Positions 62,491 to 64,000 of a DNA stretch of 64,000 nt are shown piece by piece (the first letter of the stretch is position 1; every line of letters begins with the position of its first letter). The position numbers and the translations under genes were made by a program. The notes beneath the pieces were generated by a model. It saw only the letters and a list, made by a program, of their open reading frames with translations, was not told the DNA's origin and did no database searches. The DNA lies in contig OZ240666.1 of assembly GCA_965198675.1 (NCBI GenBank), positions 4,464,001 through 4,528,000 on the forward strand. Reading direction: 5' to 3'. Source of the DNA: Prochloron sp965198675 (lineage in GTDB: Bacteria > Cyanobacteriota > Cyanobacteriia > Cyanobacteriales > Prochloraceae).

Positions 62491-63561
62491 CGACTGTTTT
62501 TGAAAGTTGAGTGCATTTCTCTGATGTAGTTATGCTAGCGAAATCTTCCAAAATGGCATCGCACAATTGAGGTAGGGCCTCCAAACTATCGCTGCGAGTC
62601 ACTTTTCGCACCGGCACCGTTCTCACCACGCGACTAATACTGGCAAACTCCCGCCCTTGCTTATCCATATCTAATTTTAAATGGTTTGCCGATCGCTGCG
62701 CTATCAAGGTCATCACCGCCATTGCCGGGGGAATTGGTTCGATCGCCGTTTCTGCCAAGAAAGGCTGCCGTTTTCCCAGAATGTAAATAGCCGCCAAGGG
62801 GAGGGGTTCGTTATGAAACTGCCACGCCGTTTCACGGGCAGTTTCACTGCTGCTGTCACTTAAGTCCACAAAGCAAAGCGTTTCTCCGAAAAGCTGAACA
62901 CCCTCGCCAAGTCAACTTCTGACCCGTACAGAGCCTTAATGGACTTGGGCCACAATCGCACGCGCGGATAACCGGGCTGTACGAGGAAACGATCCCGGCG
63001 ATCGTTAAGAACGGCAATATCATCAGAGAGAATAGAATGTCCCCGCCTAGCGAGGGCCGCCGCCGTCGTTGATTTCCCCGCCCCTGTCTCCCCCACAATC
63101 GCAATGGCCTGCTGGCCAATTCTCACGACACAAGCATGAAGACAAAGGGTACCCCGCAACCGCAAAGCAAAGCCCAAAACTTGCCCCAATAATAGCGCTG
63201 TCACTTCTTCTAGAACTGAACGATCCCAACTTGCCCAGATGTGACGGCCCTCAGAATTGACCTCGAAATCAAGTTGTCCGTCACCGCGAAACCAGAGATG
63301 AAAATAGGTTCCATCTACTTTGGAGAGCACGTTCAGTCCAGACGAAACCGCCTCTACTTCTGGTGACGGCAGTTGCGATTCCGACTCTTTCATCAAATCT
63401 ACCCAGACATCCACGGGCCCATGGGCACTGGCAGGAATTAAACCCGGTAGAGGTCGGTTCGCCTCTAATGTTAAGCCATAAGCTGTATATCTAAAAGACT
63501 GACCAATTCCATCATTAATGCTCATTCGATCGCTAGTGTTTATTTGCTGGTTGCGATTCAT
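62483..63561 (-). pseudogene. HPr-kinase-like gene, frameshifted by a 5-bp duplication
   Basis: The first frame (63561 to 62860) has a beta-rich N-terminus and the P-loop VGETGAGKSTTAAALARRGH, then LSDDIAVL, as in the HPr-kinase-like proteins of lasso clusters. It ends early at FSFSEKRFALWT. The following frame (to 62483) continues the same family: VDLSDSSS, PLPLAAIYILGKR and ISRVVRTVPVRKVTR. At the join, the minus strand reads CTTTG-CTTTG (62878-62869). One copy less gives EKRF-VDLSDSSS in frame. So the gene was recently intact or is misread. Confidence 0.82.
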
Positions 63562-63652
63562 CTAGACACTGACCCTATGCCCTTTGGGCAGGCAACCGGG
63601 TACAGTGCTAGACTTCTCGCGACATTCAAGGTAAAAAACTCAGAAGTTTGAA

Positions 63653-63818
63653 TTACGAGGCATAATTATTAGGGAACGAACCGCCATCATTACCGCTAAA
63701 TGGGGGAGGAGCATTAGTAAACGTCAGATCGCTGACATTGCCAAATAAATTTACGCAGTTTGGGAGTGTGGTATTCCTTTTGATTCGCAGTATCTTGGGA
63801 AGTAGTTATTTCGGACAT
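63653..63818 (-). pseudogene. Hidden lasso-like RiPP precursor, frameshifted by a 4-bp duplication
   Basis: A start at 63818 with GGAGG six bases upstream gives MSEITTSQDTANQKEYHTPK and on to LRKF. As written, the frame then stops after 34 codons. The minus strand has ATTT-ATTT at 63749-63742. Removing one copy gives a 53-residue peptide: EYHTPKLRKF, GNVSDLTFTNAPPPF, SGNDGGSFPNNYAS and a stop at 63653. The leader matches the lasso pattern Y-x2-P-x-L-x3-G-x5-T exactly. The core lacks a clear Gly1. One option is Ala1 to Asp9 as ring (APPPFSGND). It lies just before the kinase, B1/B2-type and methyltransferase genes. Confidence 0.72.
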
Positions 63819-63835
63819 GGTTTTCCTCCAGAATT

Positions 63836-64000
63836 TCAAATCTTGGATAAAATTGTTCGGGTCTTGACTTCTGGACGCCGTTGGTGGCGCAGCCAGTATG
63901 CCAGTTGCAGGACTGGCATACTCTGATTATAGCTGATAGGGGTGAGTTCTGCTAATGCCTTGAGTCTTTGCAACAGGCGTTCTGTGTTGACATATGGTGT
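63836..64000 (-). CDS. C-terminal end of a probable asparagine-synthetase-like cyclase (partial)
   Basis: The frame is open from the window edge to a TGA at 63836 and reads TPYVNTERLLQRLKALAELT, then PVLQLAYWLRHQRRPE. The end of lasso macrolactam synthetases (asparagine synthetase B family) looks similar, and the position just upstream of the precursor fits lasso C. With only 54 residues seen, the assignment is tentative. Confidence 0.5.
   Translation of the reverse strand, partial: TPYVNTERLLQRLKALAELTPISYNQSMPVLQLAYWLRHQRRPEVKTRTILSKI

Overview
The window is a cyanobacterial chromosome segment. Evidence is the many GCGATCGC (HIP1) octamers, the sufR/sufBCDS locus, a Ycf33/DUF751 protein, sucrose synthase, COP23, CHAT and orthocaspase-type proteins, arrays of Uma2 (DUF820) genes, heptameric AGTTACC repeats and TnpB-type IS200/IS605 remnants. 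I cannot name the genus from the sequence.

Layout. 1-5 kb: a cell-wall amidase, then a decayed CHAT/periplasmic-binding gene and another decayed gene. 5-9.7 kb: a GAF-HD-GYP phosphodiesterase, a phased row of DnaA-box-like sites, pth, gltX and tRNA-Asp. 9.8-12.6 kb: a toxin-antitoxin graveyard and two tandem Uma2 genes, each interrupted at the same codon by a C-tract/palindrome. 12.7-19.2 kb: sucrose synthase, a TPR/serine-protease gene split by a 150-bp insert, and gap2. 19.8-24.6 kb: murC, murB, ybaB, a low-MW tyrosine phosphatase and serS. 25.2-31.2 kb: sufBCDS with divergent sufR and two perfect SufR operators. 31.4-37 kb: a small metal-binding protein, conserved hypotheticals and a Tyr/Ser variant orthocaspase. 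37-38.1 kb: a ruined TnpB. 38.1-46.5 kb: nagZ-like, rbfA, a three-gene helical toxin-like operon, ycf33 and mgtE. 48.2-51.9 kb: four tandem Uma2 genes. 52-64 kb: an antiporter, then a RiPP (lasso-like) island.

The two most interesting systems are these. (1) At 40.6-44.2 kb, three minus-strand genes encode a XaxA-like helical protein with a Gly-rich membrane hairpin, a second long coiled-coil protein, and a third protein with a XaxA-like head joined to a cyanovirin-N (CVNH) lectin domain. They form an apparent operon with its own promoter, inserted between ycf33 and rbfA. They are bounded by about 108-bp direct repeats and an IS5-like transposase remnant. I read this as a lectin-targeted, multi-component alpha-pore-forming toxin. 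(2) At 53.6-64 kb, an ABC exporter, a PqqD-like B1, a transglutaminase-like B2 protease, a Nif11 peptide, a P450, a two-domain methyltransferase, an HPr-kinase-like gene and the end of a probable asparagine-synthetase-like gene surround a short precursor gene not visible as one open frame. Its leader motif Y-x2-P-x-L-x3-G-x5-T is restored by removing a 4-bp tandem duplication.

Short slippage lesions recur: C8 and C10 tracts in Uma2, C9 in TnpB, an ATTT duplication in the RiPP precursor and a CTTTG duplication in the kinase. They may be real decay or phase switching, or partly sequencing error. Raw-read support is the first thing to check.
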